A stretch of 64,000 nt of DNA from Euonymus europaeus (Eukaryota > Streptophyta > Magnoliopsida > Celastrales > Celastraceae): positions 11,302,001-11,366,000 of the forward strand of contig OY756962.1 of assembly GCA_963580455.1 (NCBI GenBank), given 5' to 3'. The notes beneath the pieces are model-generated. The model searched no databases, was not told the origin of the DNA, and was given only the letters and a program-made list of their open reading frames with translations. The translations under genes and the position numbers were made by a program. Below, one piece after another: positions 1 to 12,300 of the stretch. Each line of letters starts with the position of its first letter. Position 1 is the first letter of the stretch.

Positions 1-150
1 TCGGACCATAAAAGTTGTTCGACGTACACTTTTTACGATTCTTCTATGTCAAATTTTATGAGTATGAGCTTCCTTGATTATTTCGATGACAAAACATCAA
101 CTTTCTATGACTAATGGACAAAACAGCTAAAAGCTCCTCCATAGAGAGAG

Positions 151-3100
151 TTGAGCAAGTTCGGACCATCAAAGTTCCTCGGTGTACACTTTTATTGTTC
201 TTCTACGTCAAATTTTATGAGTAGAAGCTTCAAAGATTATTTCGATTCCAAAAACACCAACTTTCTATGTCAAATGGACAAAATCGTTAAAAGCTCCTCC
301 ATAGAGAGAGTTGAGCAACTTCGGACCAACAAAGTTGCTCGGCATACACTTTTTATTGTTCTTCTATGTCAAATTTTTTGAGTATATGCTTCCTAGATTA
401 TTTCGATACTAAAACACCATCTTTTTATGACAAATGGACAAAACCGTTAAAAGCTCCTCCATAGAGAGAGTTGAGCAACTTCGGACCATAAAAGTTGCTC
501 GGTGTACACTTTTTATTTTTCTTCTATGTCAAATATTATGAGTATAAGCTTCCTAGATTATTTCGATGCCAAAAAAACAACTTTCTATGACAAATAGACA
601 AACCTGTTAAAAGCTACCCTATAGACAGAGTGGAGCAAGTTTGGACTATAAAAGTTGTTCGACGTACACTTTTTACGATTCTTCTATGTCAAATTTTACG
701 AGTATAAGCATCCTAGATTATTTCGATGACAAAACACCAATTTTCTATGATAAATGGACAAAACAGTTAAAAGCTGCTCCTTAGAGAGAGTTGAGCAACT
801 TCGGACCATCAAAGTTCCTCGGTGCACACTTTTATTGTTCTTCTACGTCATATTTTATGAGTAGAAGCTTCCGAGATTATTTCTATTCCAAAAACACCAA
901 CTTTCTATGACAAATGAACAAAACCGTTAAAAGCACCTCCATAGAGAGAGTTGAGCAACTTCGGACCAACAAAGTTGCTCGGGATACACTTTTTATTATT
1001 CTTCTATGTCAAAGTTTATGAGTATAAGCTTCCAAGATTATTTCGATGCCAAAACACCATCTTTCTATGACAAATGAACAAAACCGTTAAAAGCACCTCC
1101 ATAGAGAGAGTTGAGCAACTTCGAACCATCAAAGTTGCTCGATGTACACTTTTTATTGTTCTTCTATGTCAAATATTATGAGTATAAGCTTCCTAGATTA
1201 TTTCGATGCCAAATGACCAACTTTCTATGACAAATTGACAAATCAGTTAAAAGCTACTCCATAGACAGAGTTGAGCAAGTTCGGACCATAAAAGTTGTTC
1301 GATGTACACTTTTTACGATTCTTCTATGTCAAATTTTACGAGTATAAGCTCCCTAGATTATTTCGATAACAAAACACCAACTTTTATGACTAATGGACAA
1401 AACAGCTAAAAGGTCCTCCTTAGAGAGAGTTGAGCAACTTCGGACCATCAAAGTTCCTCGGTGTACACTTTTATTGTTCTTCTACGTCAAATTTTATGAG
1501 TAGAAGCTTCAAAGATTATTTCGATTCCAAAAACACCAACTTTCTGTGTCAAATGGACAAAATCGTTAAAAGCTCCTCCATAGAGAGAGTTGAGCAACTT
1601 CGGACCAACAAAGTTGCTCGGGATACACTTTTAATTGTTCTTCAATGTCAAATTTTACAAGTATAAGCATCCTAGATTATTTCGATGACAAAACACCAAC
1701 TTTCTATAATAAATGGACAAAACAGCTAAAAGCTCCTCCTTAGAGAGAGTTGAGAAACTTCGGACCATCAAAGTTCCTCGGTGTACACTTTTATTGTTCT
1801 TCTACGTCAAATATTATGAGTATAAGCTTCCTAGATTATTTCGATGCCAAAAGACCAACTTTCTATGACAAATGGACAAACCTGTTAAAAGCTACTCCAT
1901 AGACAGAGTTGAGCAAGTTCGGACCATAAAAGTTGTTCGACGTACACTTTTTACGATTCTTCTATGTCAAATTTTACGAGTATAAGCATCCTAGATTATT
2001 TAGATGACAAAACACCAACTTTCTATGATAAATGGACAAAACAGCTAAAAGCTCCTTCTTAGAGAGAGTTGAGCAACTTCGGACCATCAAAGTTTCTCGG
2101 TGTACACTTTTATTGTTCTTCTACGTCATATTTTGTGAGTGGAAGCTTGCTAGATTATTTCTATTCCAAAAACACCAACTTTCTATGACAAATGAACAAA
2201 ACCGTTAAAAGCTCCTCCATAGAGAGAGTTGAGCAATTTCGGACCAACAAAGTTGCTCGGGATACACTTTTTATTGTTCTTCTATGTCAAAGTTTATGAG
2301 AATAAGCTTCCTAGATTATTCCGATGCTAAAACACCATCATTCTATGACAAATGCGCAAAACCGTTAAAAGCACTTCCATAGAGAGAGTTGAGCAACTTC
2401 GAACCATCAAAGTTGCTCGATGTACACTTTTTATTGTTCTTCTATGTCAAATATTATGAGTATAAGCTTCCTAGATTATTTCGATGCCAAATGACCAACT
2501 TTCTATGACAAATGGACAAATCCGTTAAAAGCTACTCCATAGACAGAGTTGAGCAAGTTTGGACCATAAAAGTTGTTCGATGTACACTTTTTACGATTAT
2601 TCTATGTCAAATTTTACAAGTATAAGCTTCCTAGATTATTTCGATGAAAAAACACCAACTTTCTATGGCTAATGGACAAAACAGCTAAAAGCTCCACCTT
2701 AAAGATAGTTGAGCAAGTTCGGACCATCAAAGTTCCTCGGTGTACACTTTTATTGTTCTTCTACGTCAAATTTTATGAGTAGAAGCTTCAAAGATTATTT
2801 CGATTCCAAAAACACCAACTTTCTATGTCAAATGGACAAAATCGTTAAAATCTCCTCCATAGACATAGTTGAGCAACTTCGGACCATAAAAGTTGCTCGG
2901 GATACACTTTTTACGATTCTTCTATGTCAAATTTTACGAGTATAAGCTTCCTAGATTATTTCGATGACAAAACACCAGCTTTCTATGAATAATGGACAAA
3001 ACAGCTAAAAGCTCCTCCTTAGAGAGAGTTGAGCAAATTCGGACCATCAAAGTTGCTCGGTGTACACTTTTATTGTTCTTCTACGTCAAATTTTATGAGT

Positions 3101-3987
3101 AGAAGCTTCAAAGATTATTTCGATTCCAAAAACACCAACTTTCTATGTCAAATGGACAAAATCATTAAAAGCTCCTCCATAGAGAGAGTTGAGCAACTTC
3201 GGACCAACAAAGTTGCTTGGGATACACTTTTTAATGTTCTTCTATGTCAAATTTTACGAGTATAATCATCCTAGATTATTTCGATGACAAAACACCACAT
3301 TTCTATAATAAATGGACAAAACAGCTAAAAGCTCCCACTTAGAGAGAGTTGAGCAACTTCGGACCATCAAATTTCCTCGGTGTACACTTTTATTGTTCTT
3401 CTCCGTCAAATATTATGAGTATAAGCTTCCTAGATTATTTCGATGCCAAAAGACCAACTTTCTATGACAAATGGACAAACCTATTAAAAGCTACTCCATA
3501 GACAGAGATGAGCAAGTTCAGACCATAAAAGTTGTTCGACGTACACTTTTAACGATTCTTCTATGTCAAATTTTACGAGTATAAGCATCCTAGATTATTT
3601 CGATGACAAAACACCAACTTTCTATGATAAATGGACAAAACAGCTAAAAGCTCCTCCTTAGAGAGAGTTGAGCAACTTCGGACCATCGAAGTTCTTCGGT
3701 GTACACTTTTATTGTTCTTCTACGTCATATTTTATGAGTAGAAGCTTCCAAGATTATTTCGATTCCAAAAACACCAACTTTCTATGACAAATGAACAAAA
3801 CCGTTAAAAGCTCCTCCATAGAGAGAATTGAGCAACTTCGGACCAACAAAGTTGCTCGAGATACACTTTTTATTGTTCTTCTATGTCAAAGTTTATGAGT
3901 ATAAGCTTCCTAGATTATTTCGATGGTAAAACACCATCTTTCTATGACAAATGGACAAAACCGTTAAAAGAACCTCCATAGAGAGAG
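151..3987 (+). repeat. 24-monomer HOR unit, copy A (about 3.84 kb), with 8-monomer sub-period
   Basis: Distinctive monomers recur every 1,279-1,280 bp (151, 1,430, 2,709, 3,988), an 8-monomer sub-period. The next level is about 3,837 bp: the variant with ATATGCTTCC near 392 and the mark GATACTAAAACACC near 405 recur near 4,222 and 4,240. Monomers in each 8-mer run a, b, e, c, a, b, e, c. Class a is recognised by TTCCTCGG, CTTTTATTG (one T fewer) and CCAAAAACACC (one A more). Sub-copies have diverged by several bases per monomer, so this is an older HOR than those to the right. Confidence 0.8.
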
Positions 3988-6866
3988 TTGAGCAACTTCA
4001 AACCATCAAAGTTCCTCGGTGTACACTTTTATTGTTCTTCTACGTCAAATTTTATGAGTAGAAGCTTCAAAGATTATTTCGATTCCAAAAACACCAACTT
4101 TCTATGTCAAATGGACAAAATCGTTAAAAGCTCCTCCATAGAGAGAGTTGAGCAACTTCGGACCAACAAAGTTGCTCGGCTTACACTTTTTATTGTTCTT
4201 CTATGTCAAATTTTTCGAGTATATGCTTCCTAGATTATTTCGATACTAAAACACCATCTTTTTATGACAAATGGACAATACCGTTAAAAGCTCCTCCATA
4301 GAGAGAGTTGAGCAACTTCGGACCATAAAAGTTGCTCGGTGTACACTTTTTATTTTTCTTCTATGTCAAATATTATGAGTATAAGCTTCCTAGATTATTT
4401 CGATGCCAAAAAAATAACTTTCTATGACAAATAGAGAAACCTGTTAAAAGCTACCCCATAGACAGAGTGGAGCAAGTTTGGACTATAAAAGTTATTCGAC
4501 GTACACTTTTTACGATTCTTCTATGTCAAATTTTACGAGTATAAGCATCCTAGATTATTTCGATAACAAAACACCAATTTTCTATGATAAATGGACAAAA
4601 CAGTTAAAAGCTCCTCCTTAGAGAGAGTTGAGCAACTTCGGACCACCAAAGTTCCTCGGTGCACACTTTTATTGTTCTTCTACGTCATATTTTATGAGTA
4701 GAAGCTTCCAAGATTATTTCCATTCCAAAAACACCAACTTTCTATGACAAATGAACAAAACCGTTAAAAGCTCCTCCATAGAGAGAGTTGAGCAACTTCG
4801 GACCAACAAAGTTGCTCGGGATACACTTTTTATTATTCTTCTATGTCAAAGTTTATGAGTATAAGCTTCCAAGATTATTTCGATGCCAAAACACCATCTT
4901 TCTATGACAAATGAACAAAACCGTTAAAAGCACCTCCATAGAGAGAGTTGAGCAACTTCGAACCATCAAAGTTGCTCGATGTACACTTTTTATTGTTCTT
5001 CTATGTCAAATATTATGAGTATAAGCTTCCTAGATTATTTCGATGTCAAATGACCAACTTTCTATGACAAATGGACAAATCTGTTAAAAGCTACTCCATA
5101 GACAGAGTTCAGCAAGTTCGGACCATAAAAGTTGTTCGATGTACACTTTTTACGATTCTTCTATGTCAAATTTTACGAGTATAAGCTCCCTAGATTATTT
5201 CGATGACAAAACACCAACTTTCTATGACTAATGGACAAAACAGCTAAAAGGTCCTCCTTAGAGAGAGTTGAGGAACTTCGGACCATCAAAGTTCCTCGGT
5301 GTACAATTTTATTGTTCTTCTACGTCAAATTTTATGAGTAGAAGCTTCAAAGATTATTTCGATTCCAAAAACACCAACTTTCTATGTCAAATGGACAAAA
5401 TCGTTAAAAGCTCCTCCATAGAGAGAGTTGAGCAACTTCGCACCAACAAAGTTGCTCGGGATACACTTTTTATTGTTCTTCTATGTCAAATTTTACAAGT
5501 ATAAGCATCCTAGATTATTTCGATGACAAAACACCAACTTTCTATAATAAATGGACAAAACAGCGAAAAGCTCCTCCTTAGAGAGAGTTGAGAAACTTCG
5601 GACCATCAAAGTTCCTCGGTGTACACTTTTATTGTTCTTCTACGTCAAATATTATGAGTATAAGCTTCCTAGATTATTTCGATGCCAAAAGACCAACTTT
5701 CTATGACAAATGGACAAACCTGTTAAAAGCTACTCCATAGACAGAGTTGAGCAAGTTCGGACCATAAAAGTTGTTCGACGTACACTTTTTACGATTCTTC
5801 TATGTCAAATTTTACGAGTATAAGCATCCTAGATTATTTAGATGACAAAACACCAACTTTCTATGATAAATGGACAAAACAGCTAAAAGCTCCTCCTTAG
5901 AGAGAGTTGAGCAACTTCGGACCATCAAAGTTCCTTGGTGTACACTTTTATTGTTCTTCTACGTCATATTTTATGAGTAGAAGCTTCCAAGATTATTTCG
6001 ATTCCAAAAACACCAACTTTCTATGACAAATGGACAAAATCGTTAAAATCTCCTCCATAGAGAGAGTTGAGCAACTTCGGACCAACAAAGTTGCTCGGGA
6101 TACACTTTTTATTGTTCCTCTACGTCAAATTTTACGAGTATAAGCTTGCTAGATTATTTCGATGCCAAAACACCAACTTTTTATCACAAATGGACAAAAC
6201 CGTTAAAAGCTCCCCCATAGAGAGAGTTGAGCAACTTCGGACCAACAAAGTTGCTCGGGATACACTTTTTATTGTTCTTCTATGTCAAAGTTTATGAGAA
6301 TAAGCTTCCTAGATTATTCCGATGCTAAAACACCATCATTCTATGACAAATGCGCAAAACCGTTAAAAGCACTTCCATAGAGAGAGTTGAGCAACATCGA
6401 ACCATCAAAGTTGCTCGATGTACAATTTTTATTGTTCTTCTATGTCAAATATTATGAGTATAAGCTTCCTAGATTATTTCGATGCCAAATGACCAACTTT
6501 CTATGACAAATGGACAAACCCGTTAAAAGCTACTCCATAGACAGAGTTGAGCAAGTTTGGACCATAAAAGTTGTTCGATGTACACTTTTTATGATTATTC
6601 TATGTCAAATTTTACGAGTATAAGCTTCCTAGATTATTTCGATGAAAAAATACCAACTTTCTATGACTAATGGACAAAACAGCTAAAAGCTCCACCTTAA
6701 AGATAGTTGAGCTACTTCGGACCATCAAAGTTCCTCGGTGTACACTTTTATTGTTCTTCTACGTCAAATTTTATGAGTAGAAGCTTCAAAGATTATTTCG
6801 ATTCCAAAAACACCAACTTTCTATGTCAAATGGACAAAATCGTTAAAATCTCCTCCATAGAGAGAG
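3988..6866 (+). repeat. 24-monomer HOR, copy B (partial, with an inserted monomer)
   Basis: This stretch parallels copy A at an offset of about 3,837 bp up to roughly 6,000. From about 6,226 it parallels copy A at an offset of about 3,997 bp, so one extra 160-bp monomer lies between. Parallelism fades at about 6,860. Shared diagnostic variants include AGAATAAGCTTCC with CCATCATTC near 2,299 and 6,297. Confidence 0.75.
6030..6225 (+). repeat. Inserted monomer or conversion tract within copy B
   Basis: Relative to copy A, one additional monomer is present here. Its bases, including GTTCCTCTACGTC and AAGCTTGCTAG, and the preceding ATCGTTAAAATCTCC, match the sequence exactly 800 bp downstream (about 6,830-7,025) better than they match copy A. 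It appears to be a 5-monomer-offset transfer by unequal exchange or gene conversion. Confidence 0.65.
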
Positions 6867-7670
6867 TTGAGCAACTTCGGACAAACAAAGTTGCTCGGGA
6901 TACACTTTTTATTGTTCCTCTACGTCAAATTTTACGAGTATAAGCTTGCTAGATTATTTCGATGCCAAAACACCAACTTTTTATCACAAATGGACAAAAC
7001 CGTTAAAAGCTCCTCAATAGTGAGAGTTGAGCAACTTCGGACCATCATAGTTGCTCGGTGTACATTTTTTATTGTTCTTCTATGTCAAATATTATGAGTA
7101 TAAGCTTCCTAGACTATTTCCATGCCAAAAGACCAACTTACTATGTGAGAAATGGACAAACACGTTAAAAGCTACTCCATAGACAGAGTTGAGCAAATTC
7201 GAAGCATAAAAATTGTTCGACGTACATTTTTTAAGATTCTTCTATGACAAATTTTACGAGTATAAGCTTCCTAGATTATTTCGATGACAAAATACCAAAT
7301 TTCTACGAGAAATAGACAAAACAGCCAAAAGCTCCTCCTTAGAGAAAGTTGAGCAACTTCGGACCACCGAAGTTCCTCGGTGGACACTTTTATTGTTTTT
7401 ATACATCAAATTTTATGAGTAGAAGCTTCCAAGATTATTTCGATTACAAAAACACCAACTTTCTATGACAAATGGACAAAACCGTTAAAACCTCCTCCAT
7501 AGAGAGAGTTGATCAACTTCGAACTAACAAAGTTGCTCGGGATACACTTTTTATTGTTCTTCTATATAAAATTTTACGAGTATAAACTTCCTAGATTATT
7601 TCGATGCCAAAACACCAACTCTTTACGACAAATGGACAAAATCGTTTAGAGCTCTTCCATAGAGAGAGTT

Positions 7671-7698
7671 GAGCAACTTCGGACCATCAAAGTTGCTC
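7671..7698 (+). other. Inverted repeat (9-bp arms, 10-nt loop) in the representative monomer
   Basis: GAGCAACTT is followed after 10 nt by its exact reverse complement AAGTTGCTC. This can form a hairpin or cruciform. The same dyad is present in most monomers that read CCATCAAAG or CCAACAAAG in the loop and TTGCTCGG in the right arm. In RNA, three outer G-U pairs could lengthen the stem. Dyad symmetry and non-B DNA have been reported at centromeric satellites. Whether this one folds or binds a protein is unknown. Confidence 0.8.
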
Positions 7699-7699
7699 G

Positions 7700-7707
7700 G
7701 TGTACAC
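7700..7707 (+). other. 8-bp palindrome GTGTACAC next to the inverted repeat
   Basis: A perfect 8-bp palindrome starts two bases after the right arm of the inverted repeat and ends at the T5 tract. It is present in monomers with CGGTGTACAC. It is altered in class b (CGGGATACAC) and class c (GACGTACAC), so it is specific to certain monomer classes. It could be a protein site or chance; nothing in the window decides this. Confidence 0.6.
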
Positions 7708-8040
7708 TTTTTATTGTTCTTCTATGTCAAATTTTATGAGTATAAGCTTCCTAGATTATTTCGATGCCAAAACCCCAACTTTCTTCGACAAATGGAAAAA
7801 ACCGTTAAAAGCTCTTCCATGGAGAGAGTTGAGCAACTTCGGACCATCAAAGTTGCTCGGCGTACACTATTTACTATTCTTCTATGTCAAATTTTACGAG
7901 TATAAGCTTGCTAGATTATTTCGATGCCAAAACACCAACTTTCTATGACAAATGAACAAAACGGTTAAAAGATCCTCCATAGAGAGAGTTGAGCAACTTC
8001 GAACCATCAAAGTTGCTCGGTGTACACTATTTACTATTCT

Positions 8041-8681
8041 TCTATTTCAAACTTTACGAGTATAAGCTTTCTAGATTATTTCGATGCCAAAATACCAACT
8101 TTCTATCACCAAGCGACAAAACTGTTAAAAGCTCCTCCATAGAGAGAGTTGAGCAACTTCGGACCATCAAAGTTGCTCGGCGTACAACTTATATTCTTCT
8201 TCTATGTCAAATTTTATGAGTATAAGCTTCCATGATTATTTAGATTTCAAAACACTAACTTTCTATGACAAATGGACGAAACCGTTAAAAGCTCCTCTAT
8301 AGAGAGAGTTGAGCAACTTCGGACCATCAAGGTTGCTCGGCGTACACTTTTTACTGTTCTTCTATGTCAAATTTTATGAGTATAAGCTTCCAAGACTATT
8401 TCGATGCCAAAACACCAACTTCTTATCACAAACAGACAAAACCGTTAAAAGCTCATCCATAGAGAGAGTTGAGCAACTTCGGACCATCATAGTTTCTCGG
8501 TGTACACTTTTTGTTGTTCTCCTATGTCAAATATTATGAGTAGAAGCTTCAAATATTATTTCGATTCCAAAAACACCAACTTTCTATGACAAATGGAAAA
8601 AACCGTTAAAAGCTCCTCCATAGAGAGAGTTGATCAACTTCGAACCAACAAAGTTGCTCGGGAGACACTTTTTATTGTTCT
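8041..8681 (+). repeat. 4-monomer (641 bp) tandem duplication, copy 1
   Basis: The run carrying AAGCTTTCTAG, then CCATGATTATTT, then CATCAAGGTTGCTCGG, then CATCATAGTTTCTCGG with CTCCTATG, recurs 641 bp later in the same order. The extra base comes from the class a monomer. Copies differ at scattered bases, so the duplication is not recent. Confidence 0.75.
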
Positions 8682-9322
8682 TCTATGTCAAATTTTACGA
8701 ATATAAGCTTTCTAGATTATTTCGATGCCAAAATACTAACTTTCTATCACAAAGCGACAAAACTGTTAAAAGCTCTTCCATAGAGAGAGTTGAGCAATTT
8801 CGGACTATCAATGTGGCTCGGCGTACACCTTACATTCTTCTTCTATGTCAAATTTTATGAGTATAAGCTTCCATGATTATTTGGATTTCAAAACACTAAC
8901 TTTCTATGACAAATCGACGAAACCGTTAAAAGCTCCTCTACAGAGAGAGTTGAGCAACTTCGGACCATCAAGGTTGCTCGGCGTACACTTTTTATTGTTC
9001 TTCTATGTCAAATTTTACGAGTATAAGCTTCCAAGACTATTTCGATGCCAAAACACCAACTTTTTATCACAAATAGACAAAACCGTTAAAATCTCATCCA
9101 TAGAGAGAGTTGAGCAAATTCGGACCATCATAGTTTCTCGGTGTACACTTTTTATTGTTCTCCTATGTCAAATATTATGAGTAGAAGCTTCAAAGATTAT
9201 TTCGATTCCAAAAACACCAACTTTCTATAACAAATGGACAAAAACCGTTAAAAGCTCCTCCATAGAGAGAGTTGATGAACTTCGAACCGACAAAGTTACT
9301 CGAGATACACTTTTTATTGTTC
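8682..9322 (+). repeat. 4-monomer (641 bp) tandem duplication, copy 2
   Basis: This is the second copy of the 4-mer. The same ordered variants appear 641 bp downstream of copy 1, for example CATCAAGGTTGCTCGG near 8,964 versus 8,323. Homology stops at about 9,322, where the next monomer has AAGCTTCCTAG instead. Confidence 0.75.
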
Positions 9323-12300
9323 TTCTATGTCAAATTTTACGAGTATAAGCTTCCTAGATTATTTCGATGCCAAAACACCAACTTTTTACGACAAATGGAC
9401 AAAACCGTTAAAAGCTCTTCCATAGACAGAGTTGAGCAAGTTCGGAACATAAAAGTTGTTCGACGTACACTTTTTACGATTCTTCTATGTGAAATTTTAC
9501 GAGTATAAGCTTCCTAGATTATTTCGATGACAAAACACCAACTTTCTACGACAAATGGACAAAACAGCTGAAAGCTCCTGCTTAGAGAGAGTTGAGCAAC
9601 TTCGGACCAATAAAGTTGCTCGGGATACACTTTTTATTGTTCTTCTATGTCAAATTTTACGAGTATAAGCTTCTCAGATTATTTCGATAGTAAAACACCA
9701 TCTTTCTATGACAAATGGACAAAATCGTTAAAAGCTCCTCCATAGAGAGAGTTGAGCAACTTCGGACCATCAAAGTTGCTTGGTGTAGACTTTTTATTGT
9801 TATTCTATGTCAAATTTTATGAGTATAAGCTTCCAGGATTATTTCGATTCCAAATCACCAACTTTCTATAAGAAATGGACAAAACCGTTAAAAGCTCCTC
9901 TATAGAGAGAGTGGAGCAACTTCGAACCATCAATGTTGCTCGATGTACACTTTTATTGTTCTTCTATGTCAAATTTTATAAGTATAAGCTTCTTAGATTA
10001 TTTCGATGCCAAAAAATGAACTTTTTACAACAAATGGACAAAGCCGTTAAAAGCTCCTCCATAGAGAGCATTGAGCAACTTCAGACCATTATAGTTGGTC
10101 GGTGTACACTTTTTAATGTTCTTCTATGTCAAATATTATGAGTATAAGCTTCCTAGATTATTTTGATGCCAAAAGACCAACTTTCTATGACAAATGGACA
10201 AACCCGTTAAAAGCTACTCCATAGTCAGAGTTGAGCAAGTTCGGACCATAAAAGTTGTTCGACGTACACTTTTTAGGATTCTTCTATGTCAAATTTTACG
10301 AGTATAAGCATCCTAGATTATTTCGATGACAAAATACCAACTTTCTATGACAAATGGACAAAACAGCTAAAAGTTCCTCCTTAGAGAGAGTTGAGCAACT
10401 TCGGACCATCAAAGTTCCTCGGTGTACACTTTTATTGTTCTTCTACGTCATATTTTATGAGTAGAAGCTTCCAAGATTATTTCGATTCCAAAAACACCAA
10501 CTTTCTATGACAAATGAACAAAACCGTTAAAAGCTCCTCCATAGAAAGAGTTGAGCAACTTCGGACAAACAAAGTTGCTCGGGATATACTTTTTATTGTT
10601 CCTCTATGTCAAATTTTATGAGTGTATGCTTCCTAGATTATTTCGATGCTAAAACACCATATTTCTATGACAAATGAACAAAACCGTTAAAAGCTCCCCC
10701 ATAGAGAGAGTTGAGCAACTTCGGACCATCAAAGTTGCTCGGTATACACTTTTTATTGTTCTTCTATGTAAAATTTTACGAGTATAGGCTTCCAAGATTA
10801 TTTCGATGTTAAAACACAAACTTTTTATCACAAATGGACAAAATCGTTAAAAGCTCCTCCATAAAGAGAGTTGAGCAACTTAGGACCATCATAGTTGCTC
10901 GGTGTACACTTTTTATTATTCTTCTATGTCAAATATTATGAGTATAAGCTTCCTAGATTATTTCGATGCTAAAACACCATCTTTATATGACAAATGGATA
11001 AAACCGTTAAAACCTCCTCCATAGATAGAGTTCAGCAAGTTCGGACCATAAAAATTGTTCGACGTACACTTTTTACGATTCTTCTATGTCCAATTTTACG
11101 AGTATAAGCTTCCTAGATTATTTCGATGACAAAACACCAACTTTCTACGACAAATGTACAAAACAGCTAAAAGCTCCTCCTTAGAGAAAGTTGAGCAACT
11201 TCGGACCATCAAAGTTCCTCGGTGTACACTTTTATTGTTCTTCTACGTCAAATTTTATGGGTAGAAGCTTCAAAGATTATTTCGATTCCAAAAACACCAA
11301 CTTTCATGACAAGTGGACAAAACCGTTAAAAGCTCCTCCTTAGAGAAAATTGAGCAACTTCGGACCATCAAAGTTGCTCGGTGTACACTTTTTATTGTTA
11401 TTTTATTTCAAATTTTTATGAGTATAAGCTTTTAGGATTATTTCAATTCCAAATCAACCACTTTCTATGAGAAATGGACAAAACCATTAAAAGCTCCTCG
11501 ATAGAGAGAATGGAGCAACTTCGAACCATAAAAGTTGCTCGATGTACACTTTTTATTGTTGTTCTATGTTAAATTTTATGAGTATAAGCTTCCTAGATTA
11601 TTTCGATGCCAAAAGACCATCTTTTTATGACAAATGGACAAACCCGTTAAAAGCTACTCCATAGACAGAGTTAAGCAAGTTCGGACCATAAAAGTTGTTC
11701 GACGTACACGTTTTACGATTCCTCTACGTCAAGTTTTACGAGTATAAGCATCCAAGATTATTTCGATGACAAAACACCAACTTTCTATGAAAAATGGACA
11801 AAACAGCTAAATGCTCCTCCTTAGAGAGTGTTGAGCAACTTCGGACCATCAAAGTTCCTCGGTGTACACTTTTATTGTTCTTCTACGTCAAATTTTATGA
11901 GTAGAAGCTTCAAAGATTATATCGATTCCAAAAACACCAACTTTCTATGACAAATGGGCAAAACCGTTAAAAGCTCCTCCATAGAGAGAGTTGAGCAACT
12001 TCGGACCAATAAAGTTTCTCGGGATACACTTTTTATTGTTCTTCAATGTCAAATTTTATGAGTATAAGCTTCCTAGATTATTTCGATACTAAAACACCAT
12101 CTTTTTATGAGAAATGGATAAAACCGTTAAAAGCTCCTCCATAGAGAGAGTGGAGCAACTTCGAACCATTGAAGTTGCTCGATGTACACTTTTTAAATTT
12201 CTTCTATGTTAAATTTTAGGAGTATAAGCTTCGTAGATTATTTTGATGCCAAAAAATGAACTTTTTACGCTAAATGGACAAAACCGTTAAAAGCTCCTCC

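Larger units (their letters stand above)
7668..7827 (+). repeat. Representative satellite monomer (160 bp)
   Basis: This copy is close to the overall consensus and serves as a position reference. Taking GTTGAG as position 1, the landmarks are an inverted repeat at 4-31, the palindrome GTGTACAC at 33-40, a T5 tract at 41-45, an A3T4 block at 62-68, a HindIII site AAGCTT at 77-82, the conserved ATTATTTCGAT at about 89-98, A-tracts at 102-105, 130-134 and 140-143, and a purine-rich tail TAGAGAGA at 153-160. The unit carries about five CpG sites, so it can be methylated. The phase is chosen for convenience and has no biological meaning. Confidence 0.9.

Noticed and set aside
1571..1640. Possible CENP-B box (TTCG then CGGG in the same monomer)
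   Set aside because: The two halves are about 20 bp apart in TTCGGACCAACAAAG and GCTCGGG. The mammalian box needs TTCG, four bases, A, two bases, CGGG. The spacing does not fit, and plants lack a clear CENP-B-box system.
7671..7698. Rho-independent terminator (hairpin followed by a T-tract)
   Set aside because: A stem and a T5 tract 10 bases later look superficially similar, but the stem is only moderately GC-rich, the T-tract is not adjacent, and the context is a eukaryotic satellite.
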